NCBI GenBank assembly: GCA_910575005.1
Contig: CAJTCL010000010.1
Location: forward strand, 97,544-161,543
Source: Lachnospiraceae bacterium
Lineage (GTDB): Bacteria; Bacillota; Clostridia; Lachnospirales; Lachnospiraceae
DNA length: 64,000 nucleotides
Direction of reading: 5' to 3'
Position numbers and translations under genes: made by a program
In this document: positions 16,292-24,591 of the stretch, one piece after another
How positions within the stretch are numbered: the stretch's first letter is position 1
Layout: each line of letters begins with the position of its first letter
The notes under the pieces: model-generated
Told to the model about the DNA's origin: nothing
What the model saw: the letters and a program-made list of their open reading frames with translations, nothing else
Databases searched by the model: none

Positions 16292-16798
16292 TTATCTCTG
16301 AAGAGGCGATACATCAAAACCGGCATCCATTAAGCTGGCGAAATCTCCAGATAGATCTACATTTGGTGGTGTGATAATAAACATATAATTGGAGATCTTG
16401 CGCAAATTGCCATCAATTGAAAAACAAGATCCAGAGGTAAAGTCTATAATACGCTGTGCAATATCTACATCCAGACCTTCCACGTTCAGTACAACTGGTC
16501 TTCCCAGTAATAGTGTCTCTGTAATTTCCTTTGCATCCTCTACTGTATTTGGTTTAATTACACATATTTCCATGCCTGCCCCCTGTTTTTTTGACGGACG
16601 CATCGGCGTAACCTTAGAGGAAGTCTTCACCGAGCGCAGTTTTTTTTCATCATCATCGTCTGAGTTCCTGTCCTTATGGCTCTTTCTCTTCGGTGCTTCG
16701 TCCTCATAGTCATCATCATAGTAGTCATCATCATAGAAATCGTCATCATCATCTGAATTTAGTCGCATAGCATCTAAAAATTTATCGAGCATACCCAT
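16292..16798 (-). CDS. sepF: Cell division protein SepF
   Basis: A 168-residue protein that anchors and bundles FtsZ at the division ring. An N-terminal amphipathic segment (MGMLDKFLDAMRL) would bind membrane, a very acidic linker (about 16-60, rich in Asp, Glu and Tyr) follows, and the C-terminal SepF domain has PNTVEDAKEITETLL, RPVVLNVEGLD and a glycine-containing FTSGSCFSIDG. It lies between yggS and ylmH, as in the division cluster of other Firmicutes. Confidence 0.95.
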   Translation of the reverse strand: MGMLDKFLDAMRLNSDDDDDFYDDDYYDDDYEDEAPKRKSHKDRNSDDDDEKKLRSVKTSSKVTPMRPSKKQGAGMEICVIKPNTVEDAKEITETLLLGRPVVLNVEGLDVDIAQRIIDFTSGSCFSIDGNLRKISNYMFIITPPNVDLSGDFASLMDAGFDVSPLQR

Positions 16799-16830
16799 AA
16801 ACTATCTCCTTGCTTTATCTTGTATTTCAT

Positions 16831-17547
16831 CTATTGAGTATTTGTATATGTCCTCTCGCCAAAAATTCCTGTCCCAACCCGAACCATAGTGGCACCTTCC
16901 TCAATAGCTACCATATAATCTCCAGTCATGCCCATAGAAAGAACGGACATAGTTACATTATCAATGTTTTTATTCATTATGTCAACAGATAATTCCCGAA
17001 TCTGCCGAAAATATTTGCGATTATCTTCTGGATTCGCCACAAAAGGAGCGATTGTCATCAGTCCTTTGATAAAAATATTTGGCAATTTGGCGATTTCTTC
17101 AACCAATTGAAAGACTTCTTCTCTGGATGTACCAAATTTGCTTTCCTCTCCGGCAATATTTACCTCAACCAAAATATCTATATCCACTTGTTTCTTTTGA
17201 GCTTGATTACTGATCTCTTCTGCAAGCCGCAAAGAATCTACCGAATGAATCAATGTTACTTTGTCTATAATATATTTTACCTTATTTCTCTGTAAATGAC
17301 CAATCATATGCCAGCGAATATCAGAGGGAAGTTGTGGATATTTATCCATAATCTCCTGTACCTTATTTTCCCCAAAATTCCGGCTTCCAGCCTCATAAGC
17401 CTCCTGAAGCATTGGCAGTGGTTTCGTTTTGCTGACTGCTATCAGCGTCACATCTTCTGGTTTTCTACCTGATTTTTTACATGCACTTTTGATATTATCC
17501 AGCACCTGGTTTATATTATCGCCTACGCTTTTCTTATATTCTGCCAT
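16831..17547 (-). CDS. yggS: YggS family pyridoxal-phosphate homeostasis protein
   Basis: A 238-residue alanine-racemase-fold PLP-binding protein (PLPBP). PLP is bound through the Lys in TLIAVSKTKP near residue 40. Other signatures are GENKVQE, WHMIGHLQRNK and SMGMTGDY near the C-terminus. The family controls cellular PLP levels. It is commonly encoded upstream of sepF. Confidence 0.95.
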   Translation of the reverse strand: MAEYKKSVGDNINQVLDNIKSACKKSGRKPEDVTLIAVSKTKPLPMLQEAYEAGSRNFGENKVQEIMDKYPQLPSDIRWHMIGHLQRNKVKYIIDKVTLIHSVDSLRLAEEISNQAQKKQVDIDILVEVNIAGEESKFGTSREEVFQLVEEIAKLPNIFIKGLMTIAPFVANPEDNRKYFRQIRELSVDIMNKNIDNVTMSVLSMGMTGDYMVAIEEGATMVRVGTGIFGERTYTNTQ

Positions 17548-17564
17548 TACATGCCTCTCCTTTC

Positions 17565-18947
17565 TTATCGTATAATTTGATTTTCTTGTGTTGTGGATGC
17601 ATCCAATACAATATGATCATACAGAGAAATGCCATAGCTTGTCCCTGTATCAACAATTGTATATTCCTCATTCTGAAATAGTATCTCTACTTTTCGGAAA
17701 ATACTATATCCATGATTAGCCATATAGACACCTTGCAGAGAGACAATCTCATCCAGAGGATAAATATCCTTGGAATCCGTTTTTAAAACCATATCGCCTT
17801 CCAGCAAAGCATTACCAGCAATATAATATTTGTCGATAGTTTCTTCAGCTACTGTCACAGGCGCAAATTCTGTAATAGTCTCACCATCTTCATTTTTGAA
17901 GCGGCGCATAACACCATTGGTATTATTGTTTCCTCCCTTGGTGAGAAATTCTTTTGGTATCACAAAAAAGTTTTTTTCTGTCAAGGCCGTATTAGGAATC
18001 TTTAGTCCATTGATATCCGAGATCAGAAGTTCCACTTCCAGATAGCGGTCTGTGGCAAAACGTACAATAGAATTTTGAAAGTTCAACACCAAATAGATCC
18101 CATCTTCTTTTTCCAAAATTTTAGAAGCTCCCCATGCGGTAGAATTATCTTTTTTAAATTTTACCTTGACATTGGATTCTTTTTTTAATTCTGTAGCGAG
18201 CTGTTCATCAATTGGAACCACTAGATTCCAAATCTCATTTGTAATCAGCTTGAATGCTGGATCTCCAACATTAACCTGTTCTTTCGCCATCAAATTTTGT
18301 TTTACATGTGCAGATTGATCAAAAATATCTTTTGTGAAATTCTCAATGGTTACCTCTTCCAGTCCATCTGTGTTATATACCACGATTCCAGGTTCATTTG
18401 CCTGACAAGTATAAAGACTACTGTAACTGATTTGATCTCCGTCTATATTAGATAGTGAACTTTCATTGATAGCTTCCATCAAACCGGCCTCCATATCATA
18501 TTGAAAACTATATACTTGATAAAACGTTTCATCAGAATAATCAAGTACATAATTGGCAGCCGTTTTCTCTAATTTTTGATAAGAATCTTTCTCAGCAAAC
18601 AATTTACCATCGTTTTGAGCACGAATTTGTTTGTAAAAATCACCACTTTCATCTATGGAATAAATATAACTGCTAACACCCAATTTGGAAGCATCCTTGT
18701 TGTAATAATTGATATAACCAGATTTTTCAGCAGTAAATACTTTTTCATCGCGGAGAATTACACCAGTAAAGGTATGATTTTGGGTAAGTGTTCCCTGAGA
18801 TACTTCGTATACTGCAATTTGTTTTGTAGTAAAATATAAAAAAATATTATATACCATATAAATAAAAATGATTAAAAATATAATAATTCCTATATTGAGA
18901 TGCGATGTTTTATGAAATTTGACAACTTTTTTATTTTTTTTAGCCAT
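17565..18947 (-). CDS. HlyD-like membrane fusion protein of the sepF cluster
   Basis: A 460-residue protein with a basic cytoplasmic N-terminus, one membrane segment (about 20-40: IGIIIFLIIFIYMVYNIFLY) and a long extracytoplasmic part resembling periplasmic adaptor/membrane fusion proteins: a biotinyl-lipoyl-like first strand set (TGVILRDEKVFTAEKSGYINY), a middle domain, and a C-terminal part with TALTEKNFFVIPKEFL. No exporter ATPase or outer-membrane partner is nearby, which is expected in a one-membrane cell. Homologues next to yggS-sepF are, to my knowledge, only annotated as putative membrane fusion proteins. A role in envelope or division is inference. Confidence 0.75.
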   Translation of the reverse strand: MAKKNKKVVKFHKTSHLNIGIIIFLIIFIYMVYNIFLYFTTKQIAVYEVSQGTLTQNHTFTGVILRDEKVFTAEKSGYINYYNKDASKLGVSSYIYSIDESGDFYKQIRAQNDGKLFAEKDSYQKLEKTAANYVLDYSDETFYQVYSFQYDMEAGLMEAINESSLSNIDGDQISYSSLYTCQANEPGIVVYNTDGLEEVTIENFTKDIFDQSAHVKQNLMAKEQVNVGDPAFKLITNEIWNLVVPIDEQLATELKKESNVKVKFKKDNSTAWGASKILEKEDGIYLVLNFQNSIVRFATDRYLEVELLISDINGLKIPNTALTEKNFFVIPKEFLTKGGNNNTNGVMRRFKNEDGETITEFAPVTVAEETIDKYYIAGNALLEGDMVLKTDSKDIYPLDEIVSLQGVYMANHGYSIFRKVEILFQNEEYTIVDTGTSYGISLYDHIVLDASTTQENQIIR

Positions 18948-18993
18948 AAAATTTTTAGTCCTGCTTCTAATAAATTTCCCAAGATATTATTGG

Positions 18994-19214
18994 TAACTAT
19001 TAAACTCCATGAAAATAGGAAGAAAGATCCTCCAAATTTATTTGGTAACTATTAAAAACCCTATAAAAATAAATATTTGACCTTTCAAATTTATGAAAAA
19101 GGGATAAAAATTTATTTCCATCAGTGGTTATCGCCTCAGACACAGGGAAAAACTTTGGCTGAGGTGATTGACTGCTTCTCTGGCATATCTGTGTCTTGCG
19201 GTTCTGAATAGTTA
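18994..19214 (+). mobile_element. Element with terminal inverted repeats, copy 2 (left end duplicated)
   Basis: Left ends TAACTATTAAACTCC (18994) and TAACTATTAAAAACC (19046) face the right end GGTTCTGAATAGTTA (19200-19214). The inner left end pairs better with the right end. An internal inverted repeat GCCTCAG / CTGAGG lies at about 19130-19166. The right 56 bases and part of the left end match copy 1. Interval 18948-19334 otherwise holds no gene. Confidence 0.55.
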
Positions 19215-19340
19215 TTTTATATAAAAAAATCTAAATTCTCATTTTACAATTACTATTATTCTATCATTACTCCCACGAATTTCCAACATAAATTTTTAAG
19301 GTTCGGAAATAATAAATTTATGTAAAAGGAGGAAATGCAT

Positions 19341-19553
19341 ATGAATACCAAAGGTTTAGATTATACGTTACTGACACTTGTAATCATTGGTGCAGTCAAC
19401 TGGGGCTTAGTGGGCTTATTCCGTTTTGACCTGGTATCCTTTTTATTTGGCAATATGAGCTGGCTTAGCCGGATTGTTTATGGGATTGTAGGAATTGGTG
19501 GTCTGTATCTGTGTAGTGTATTTGGACGAATTCGTTCCATGAATGAAGCTTAA
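19341..19553 (+). CDS. DUF378 family small membrane protein
   Basis: A 70-residue protein with two membrane helices. LDYTLLTLVIIGAVNWGLVG and FRFDLVSFLFG are signatures of DUF378, a widespread family of unknown function. I start at the second ATG, placed 8 bases after AAAGGAGG; the upstream ATG at 19335 is too close. It is monocistronic and closed by a strong terminator. Confidence 0.88.
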   Translation: MNTKGLDYTLLTLVIIGAVNWGLVGLFRFDLVSFLFGNMSWLSRIVYGIVGIGGLYLCSVFGRIRSMNEA

Positions 19554-19632
19554 GAACAAGAGTATGTAAATCATTTAATTAATATTTCTAATCACAACTT
19601 TTGTTCCTGCGCTGCTTGCGCACTCAGAAAAG

Positions 19633-19666
19633 AAGGGGTTATCGATATCATTTCCGATAACCCCTT
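19633..19666. terminator. Shared terminator between convergent genes
   Basis: A 12-bp stem AAGGGGTTATCG with its complement and a 10-base loop, followed by TTTGTCTT on the plus strand and CTTTTCT on the minus strand. It can serve both the DUF378 gene and the convergent P-loop gene. Confidence 0.8.
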
Positions 19667-19691
19667 TGTCTTATGTAACAATATCATTCTC

Positions 19692-20111
19692 TTATAATGA
19701 AACAACAAACTTACCCTTTGTGCACTCTGGCAAATCACTCTCATTTCTGGAAATGCTGAGCACAAAATTAACGTGGAATTTGTCGCTGATCTCCTCCAAT
19801 TTAGTGATTACACGAGTAATCTCTTCGTCTTTCATTACGGCGATGGTAAGGAAACTGTCTAAATACATCTCTTCCAAATCATGATCCTGAGAAAGAATGC
19901 CGCACAAGAACCCTAAAAACTCATCACAATTGGAAATCAGATAGTCCGAAACATTGATCAAACGGACTTTGTTGCTCAGCTCATACATGTGCTTCTGGTT
20001 TTTATCCAGATACACGATATTACCGGTAGCAGATTTTACCGATTCATTCACCCTATCCAGCAAATGCTTTGTCTTCCCTTTACCCTTTTCGCCAGCTATA
20101 ATTTGTATCAT
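19692..20111 (-). CDS. Small P-loop NTPase-like protein of unknown function
   Basis: A 139-residue protein that opens with a Walker A motif, MIQIIAGEKGKGKTKHL, followed by NIVYLDKNQ. A hydrophobic strand ending in Asp (SFLTIAVMKDEE) could be a degenerate Walker B, and VNFVLSISRN could be the sensor strand. Similar short proteins in this family of bacteria are, as I recall, annotated loosely as PilT-like, but no pilus gene is nearby and a hexameric ATPase core is not present. AGGAGGAG precedes the ATG. Function is unknown. Confidence 0.7.
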   Translation of the reverse strand: MIQIIAGEKGKGKTKHLLDRVNESVKSATGNIVYLDKNQKHMYELSNKVRLINVSDYLISNCDEFLGFLCGILSQDHDLEEMYLDSFLTIAVMKDEEITRVITKLEEISDKFHVNFVLSISRNESDLPECTKGKFVVSL

Positions 20112-20253
20112 GACAATCTCCTCCTAGTCTCAACTGCATTTGTATAAAATAGATAATTTGCGTTAATTATTCTCACACTTCTTTATCAAAATTGCAAATA
20201 GCAGTTCGTTTTCATATGGTAATTATAGTACATATTTACAGAAAATTCAACTG

Positions 20254-21246
20254 CTATTTTGAAATTTCTTCTAACAATTCTGTCATTTCTTTATATAGGT
20301 TATCACGGCTATTTGATTTATAGACAATAGAGATCCACGGATCCTCCTGTGCATTTTTACTGTATAATACCAGACAATATCCGGCATCGCCTGTAGTTCC
20401 AGTTTTTCCTCCTACTACCTGTATACCCTCAGGGGCTTTGGCTTCACCGTTGATAAATTTATTGGAATTTCTCCAATTCTTTGTGATTGCCTGTCCATCA
20501 GAACTTGTAAATGTTCCAGTATGACTTTCTGAATTGATAATACTGACAAATTGTTCATTCTGAATAGCTTCCTGAAAAATCAGATACATATCATACACTG
20601 TGGTATAATGATTTTCATTGTGCAGGCCATGAGGATTGACAAAATGAGAATTGGTGGCTCCTAATGCCAGAGCTTCCTGATTCATAAGTTCTGCAAAGGC
20701 CTCGGTACTTCCAGAAATCATATCCGCTATCACATTCGCTGCATCATTTCCACTGCATAACATCAACCCATACAATAATTGTTCTAAGCTGACAGTATCT
20801 CCTACAGACAACTCACAGATTGTCGAACCTTGTTCCAACTGAAGTTCCTCCTCAGTTACAGTGGCTGTGGCAGAAAGATCTCCATGCTTTAATGCCACAT
20901 ACGCTGTTAAGATCTTAGTTGTGCTGGCTGGATAGACCCGCTGAAAGATATTTTTGCCAAACTTTAAGTCACCTTCCTTTAAATTAAATAATCCTGCCGC
21001 TTCAGAGAGGGCATCAGAGACACCTTCACTCAGCTGATTATCCGATCCAGTAACACACAAGTCTTTGGCAAAAAAAGAATGACTTTCCTCATCCGTAGCA
21101 GCAGAATTTAAACCATATGCATTGGAACTTTCATATACATCATATGCATTTTCTATTGTCACTTCCTGTCCGCATCCAGAAAGAATTACCAGAGACAATA
21201 CTAACACGGCAAAAATTGCGCGTTTTTTTCTATCTATACATTTCAC
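20254..21246 (-). CDS. dacA: D-alanyl-D-alanine carboxypeptidase, lipoprotein form
   Basis: A 330-residue low-molecular-weight penicillin-binding protein that trims pentapeptide stems. The catalytic triad of motifs is complete: STTK (Ser108-Lys111), SGN (165-167) and KTGT (281-284). The N-terminus carries a lipoprotein signal with lipobox LSGC, so it is probably lipid-anchored instead of held by a C-terminal amphipathic helix, which is not obvious here. The GTG start overlaps the mgsA end by 17 bases, placing it last in the mre-min-rodA operon. Confidence 0.92.
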   Translation of the reverse strand: MKCIDRKKRAIFAVLVLSLVILSGCGQEVTIENAYDVYESSNAYGLNSAATDEESHSFFAKDLCVTGSDNQLSEGVSDALSEAAGLFNLKEGDLKFGKNIFQRVYPASTTKILTAYVALKHGDLSATATVTEEELQLEQGSTICELSVGDTVSLEQLLYGLMLCSGNDAANVIADMISGSTEAFAELMNQEALALGATNSHFVNPHGLHNENHYTTVYDMYLIFQEAIQNEQFVSIINSESHTGTFTSSDGQAITKNWRNSNKFINGEAKAPEGIQVVGGKTGTTGDAGYCLVLYSKNAQEDPWISIVYKSNSRDNLYKEMTELLEEISK

Positions 21247-21625
21247 GCCACTCTAAATCTCCTCTGTCTAATGATTTAATCAATAACTCTGCTGTGGCAA
21301 GATTAGTTGCCAATGGAATATTGTATTTATCACACAAATGTACTACATTATTTACATCTGGCTCATGAGATTTCGGGGTTACAGGATCTCTCAGAAAAAT
21401 TACCAGATCCATTTCATTATGCTCAATCTGTGCTCCAAGCTGCTGTGCGCCTCCTAGATGTCCGGCTAGATATTTGTGAATCGAAAGGTTTGTTACCTCC
21501 TCAATCAACCTTCCAGTTGTCCCAGTTGCGTACAAATCATTTTTGCAGAAAATTCCCCGATAGGCAATACAAAAATTCTGCATCAGTTTTTTCTTGGAAT
21601 CATGAGCGATCAGTCCAATATTCAC
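21230..21625 (-). CDS. mgsA: Methylglyoxal synthase
   Basis: A 131-residue enzyme that turns dihydroxyacetone phosphate into methylglyoxal, a glycolytic overflow bypass. IGLIAHDSKK at the start, ATGTTGRLIE (phosphate binding), HLGGAQQLGAQI and IFLRDP with catalytic-region aspartates (73 and 80) are present. Presence inside a cell-wall elongation operon, between rodA and dacA, is a known clostridial arrangement without a firm explanation. Confidence 0.95.
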   Translation of the reverse strand: MNIGLIAHDSKKKLMQNFCIAYRGIFCKNDLYATGTTGRLIEEVTNLSIHKYLAGHLGGAQQLGAQIEHNEMDLVIFLRDPVTPKSHEPDVNNVVHLCDKYNIPLATNLATAELLIKSLDRGDLEWREMYR

Positions 21626-21626
21626 G

Positions 21627-22751
21627 TTAATATTCCCCCTTTCGGTATTTTAAAGGCTGAAGTCCTACATTCAGTACAAGCCCTATTCCAATAAAAAGAC
21701 TTACCAGAGATGTAAGTCCATAACTCACAAAAGGCAAGGGCAGACCTGTATTTGGCATCATGCCAGTTACTACACAGATATTGACGAAAGTCTGAAATCC
21801 AATCCAAGTAGCAACACCGCCGCAGATCAGACGTCCTGATAAATCTTTTGCTTTGCGTCCAACCAGAATACACTCTATGACAATCAGCAACAATAAGAGA
21901 AGGATTGCGGCAGCTCCAATAAATCCAAGCTCCTCTCCTGCAACGGAAAAAATAAAATCAGTTTGAGGCTCCGGGATAAAATTGCCATTTTTAACAGAAA
22001 ATACGGTGTCATTATTTAATCCCTTACCCCATAATTGTCCAGAACCGATTGCCATAATAGAATTTTGCTGCTGATAAGCATCCGTGGCATATTTCTCAGG
22101 TTGCAGCCATGCCATAATGCGTCGCCATTGGTAATCATCCAGAATTTTCTGTCCTGGCTGTAAGATTAGATAGATAAACAATGCTCCTGACGGAACTAGT
22201 ACTGCAAGGACACCTGCTATTATTTTATAACTTAATCCACTTAAAAACAAGAGTGCAATAAAAATTATCGCGACAACAATACTGGTGGAAAGATCCGGTT
22301 GTTGTTCAATCATAATCCAGGGAACAAATATTAGGATCCCTGATACAATAATAAAAGAAAATTTATTTATCTTTTCATAATATTTGCCAAAAAACCAAGC
22401 AAAAAACAAGATCAACAACACTTTTGATAATTCTGATGGCTGAAACCGGAATCCTCCAACATCAATCCAACGGACCGCACCACCGCCGCTGCCCCCAAAT
22501 ACATGGAACGTAATCAATGAAAGCAGCCCTATATTAAATGCGTATATTAGCCAATGAAAGCGCAGGATAAAGGAATAATCTATCACAGAAACAACCACCA
22601 TTACGAACACTCCCAAAAGCAGTCCCAGCACCTGTTTACTCTGTACCGATTTTTGGGCGCTGCCTATGACGCGAATCCCGAGCATGGTTAGTGCCACCAC
22701 CCAGAAAATCAAACGAAATTTGTAATTTTTGATTTGATATTGTTTCAACAT
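21627..22751 (-). CDS. rodA: SEDS peptidoglycan glycosyltransferase RodA
   Basis: A 374-residue, roughly ten-helix SEDS polymerase that extends glycan strands together with PBP2. Signature blocks: RWIDVGGFRFQPSELSK, the QQPDLSTS loop with the catalytic-region Asp, TDFIFSVAGEELGF and the C-terminal GLPLPFVSYGLTS. It is followed one base later by mgsA and preceded by minE. With mreBCD and mrdA upstream it completes an elongasome operon, hence RodA and not FtsW. Confidence 0.94.
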   Translation of the reverse strand: MLKQYQIKNYKFRLIFWVVALTMLGIRVIGSAQKSVQSKQVLGLLLGVFVMVVVSVIDYSFILRFHWLIYAFNIGLLSLITFHVFGGSGGGAVRWIDVGGFRFQPSELSKVLLILFFAWFFGKYYEKINKFSFIIVSGILIFVPWIMIEQQPDLSTSIVVAIIFIALLFLSGLSYKIIAGVLAVLVPSGALFIYLILQPGQKILDDYQWRRIMAWLQPEKYATDAYQQQNSIMAIGSGQLWGKGLNNDTVFSVKNGNFIPEPQTDFIFSVAGEELGFIGAAAILLLLLLIVIECILVGRKAKDLSGRLICGGVATWIGFQTFVNICVVTGMMPNTGLPLPFVSYGLTSLVSLFIGIGLVLNVGLQPLKYRKGEY

Positions 22752-22784
22752 AATAAAAGCATCCTTACCTTTTTGTCTGTTACA

Positions 22785-23066
22785 TTATTTAGAAACGCCA
22801 GTATGTCTCATATCTTTGATTGGGATATTCGCATACAGCGCTGGAACATTTCCATTATTTCCTTCGGATTCTGTCTGCGTGATCTGGATATCCAGTCCCT
22901 CTGCATCAATTTCCATATACTTTGAAATAACTTGGATAATGTCATTTTTTATCATTTCCATCACATCCGGTGAACAATTTGCACGGTCGGAAACCAATAA
23001 CAGCTTTAACCGGTCTCTGGCAATGTCACCGGAAGTCTTCTTTTTAAATAAATCCAATAAGCCCAT
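22785..23066 (-). CDS. minE: Cell division topological specificity factor MinE
   Basis: A 93-residue MinE that stimulates the MinD ATPase and drives pole-to-pole oscillation. The membrane-binding N-terminus MGLLDLFKKK, the anti-MinCD helix region SGDIARDRLKLLLVSDRA and the dimerisation strands (LDIQITQ...) are present. The MinCDE set indicates an oscillating system rather than a DivIVA-anchored one. Confidence 0.95.
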   Translation of the reverse strand: MGLLDLFKKKTSGDIARDRLKLLLVSDRANCSPDVMEMIKNDIIQVISKYMEIDAEGLDIQITQTESEGNNGNVPALYANIPIKDMRHTGVSK

Positions 23067-23078
23067 ATCGGTTTCCTC

Positions 23079-23870
23079 CTAATTTTTCTTGAAAAGATCT
23101 CGGAATCTATTCCATACACTGGTCTTTACTTCCAGATCCAAAAATGGCACCTCTTCCCCTAAGATTCTATGGCAAATATTTTCAAATGCCTTTCCCGCAA
23201 GACAGTCGCTGCCTACCAGTGGTTCTCCTTGGTTTGTAGAAATTACAATCTGTTCATCATCGGGCACTGCCCCAATTAAATCAATTGCCAGAATATCGGT
23301 GACATCATTGATATTCATCATATCTCCGCGTTTAACCATATCCATACGCAGACGATTGACAATCAATTCAACCTTTTTAACTTCATTCGCCCCTAAAAGT
23401 CCGATAATGCGATCGGCATCACGGATTGCAGAGACCTCAGGTGTTGTGACAACCAGAGCGCGGTCAGCGCCTGCAATCGCATTTTTAAAACCTTGCTCAA
23501 TTCCTGCCGGACAATCTAATAAAATATAATCAAAATCTTCCTTTAATTCATCAATCAGTTTAACCATCTGTTCTGGTGACACGGCTGACTTGTCACGTGT
23601 CTGTGCAGAAGGAAGTAAAGAAAGATTAGGGTAACGCTTGTCCTTAATCAATGCCTGCTTCATTCTGCAGTTTCCCTCCACTACATCTACCAAATTATAG
23701 ACAATCCTGTTTTCTAGTCCCATGACTACATCCAAGTTACGCAATCCGATATCAGTATCAATTAAAACAACTTTTTTATTCAACTGCGCCAATCCGGTTC
23801 CTACATTTGCGGTGGTAGTAGTCTTTCCAACTCCGCCTTTTCCTGATGTTATAACGATTACTTCACTCAT
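23079..23870 (-). CDS. minD: Septum site-determining ATPase MinD
   Basis: A 263-residue deviant Walker A ATPase (KGGVGKTTTTAN, about 10-21). DTDIGLRNLD is switch I and LLDCPAGIEQG the Walker B region. The C-terminus VWNRFRDLFKKN is the amphipathic membrane-targeting helix. It recruits MinC to membrane and is displaced by MinE. It lies between minC and minE with 12-21 base gaps. Confidence 0.97.
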   Translation of the reverse strand: MSEVIVITSGKGGVGKTTTTANVGTGLAQLNKKVVLIDTDIGLRNLDVVMGLENRIVYNLVDVVEGNCRMKQALIKDKRYPNLSLLPSAQTRDKSAVSPEQMVKLIDELKEDFDYILLDCPAGIEQGFKNAIAGADRALVVTTPEVSAIRDADRIIGLLGANEVKKVELIVNRLRMDMVKRGDMMNINDVTDILAIDLIGAVPDDEQIVISTNQGEPLVGSDCLAGKAFENICHRILGEEVPFLDLEVKTSVWNRFRDLFKKN

Positions 23871-23891
23871 CCTACTATATCCTCCTGATAT

Positions 23892-24581
23892 TTATATATT
23901 ATTCAACAGTCCTTTTGTAATCGGCTCAATATAAATATTTCCGTCTTTTACAATCGCGACTTGCGGTTCGGTGGCAACCGGTTGTTTCCTCCACCGTTTT
24001 TTCGTAGTTTGTACCTTATCAGCGCTTCGCCCAATGATATCTCCAATTTTGACCTGGATCGGATCCATCTCTAATGCTGCCACAAAAGCCTGTTCATTGC
24101 CATTTGCCCCCGCATAGGCATTTCCCTTTAAGGCTCCCAAAACCACAATATTTCCTTTGGAGATTACTTTAGCTCCCGGATTTATATCACCAAGTACAAT
24201 AATACTGCTCTCACAGTCCAGTACTTGACCAGAACGAAGAGTACCTTTGTAAAATTCCCCAGTTTTGCCAGACTGTTCTTCCTCAAAATCCTCTATTTTC
24301 TGGCGTATCAGCTCTTCCTTCAGTGCATCATTGTCCAAGATGCATATAATATTCAAATCCGTGTTCTCTGTAATTGTTTCAATGATTCGAAATTCTTCCT
24401 CCTGCGTTAGTTCTCTGCCCTCAAATGAAACCGCCATTTTTGCATTTTTAAAAAATCCTTCGGACTCCTTAAATTTTTCCAAGATACATTTCAATAATTC
24501 TTCAAAGTCCATGCTGTCATCCAGAATCAAGTTGATTCCGTACTTATTGCTCTTTAAAACCACTGGCTTTGACACATTCAT
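23892..24581 (-). CDS. minC: Septum site-determining protein MinC
   Basis: An FtsZ antagonist of about 229 residues. The N-terminal domain (VVLKSNKYGINLILDD...) is followed by the C-terminal beta-helix with TLRSGQVLDCESSIIVLGD and NIVVLGALKGNAYAG, which binds MinD. I start at the ATG at 24581, after the PBP2 stop and GGAGGG; the GTG two codons later has better spacing and may be used instead. The longer frame overlapping PBP2 seems spurious. Confidence 0.92.
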   Translation of the reverse strand: MNVSKPVVLKSNKYGINLILDDSMDFEELLKCILEKFKESEGFFKNAKMAVSFEGRELTQEEEFRIIETITENTDLNIICILDNDALKEELIRQKIEDFEEEQSGKTGEFYKGTLRSGQVLDCESSIIVLGDINPGAKVISKGNIVVLGALKGNAYAGANGNEQAFVAALEMDPIQVKIGDIIGRSADKVQTTKKRWRKQPVATEPQVAIVKDGNIYIEPITKGLLNNI

Positions 24582-24591
24582 CCCTCCAAAC

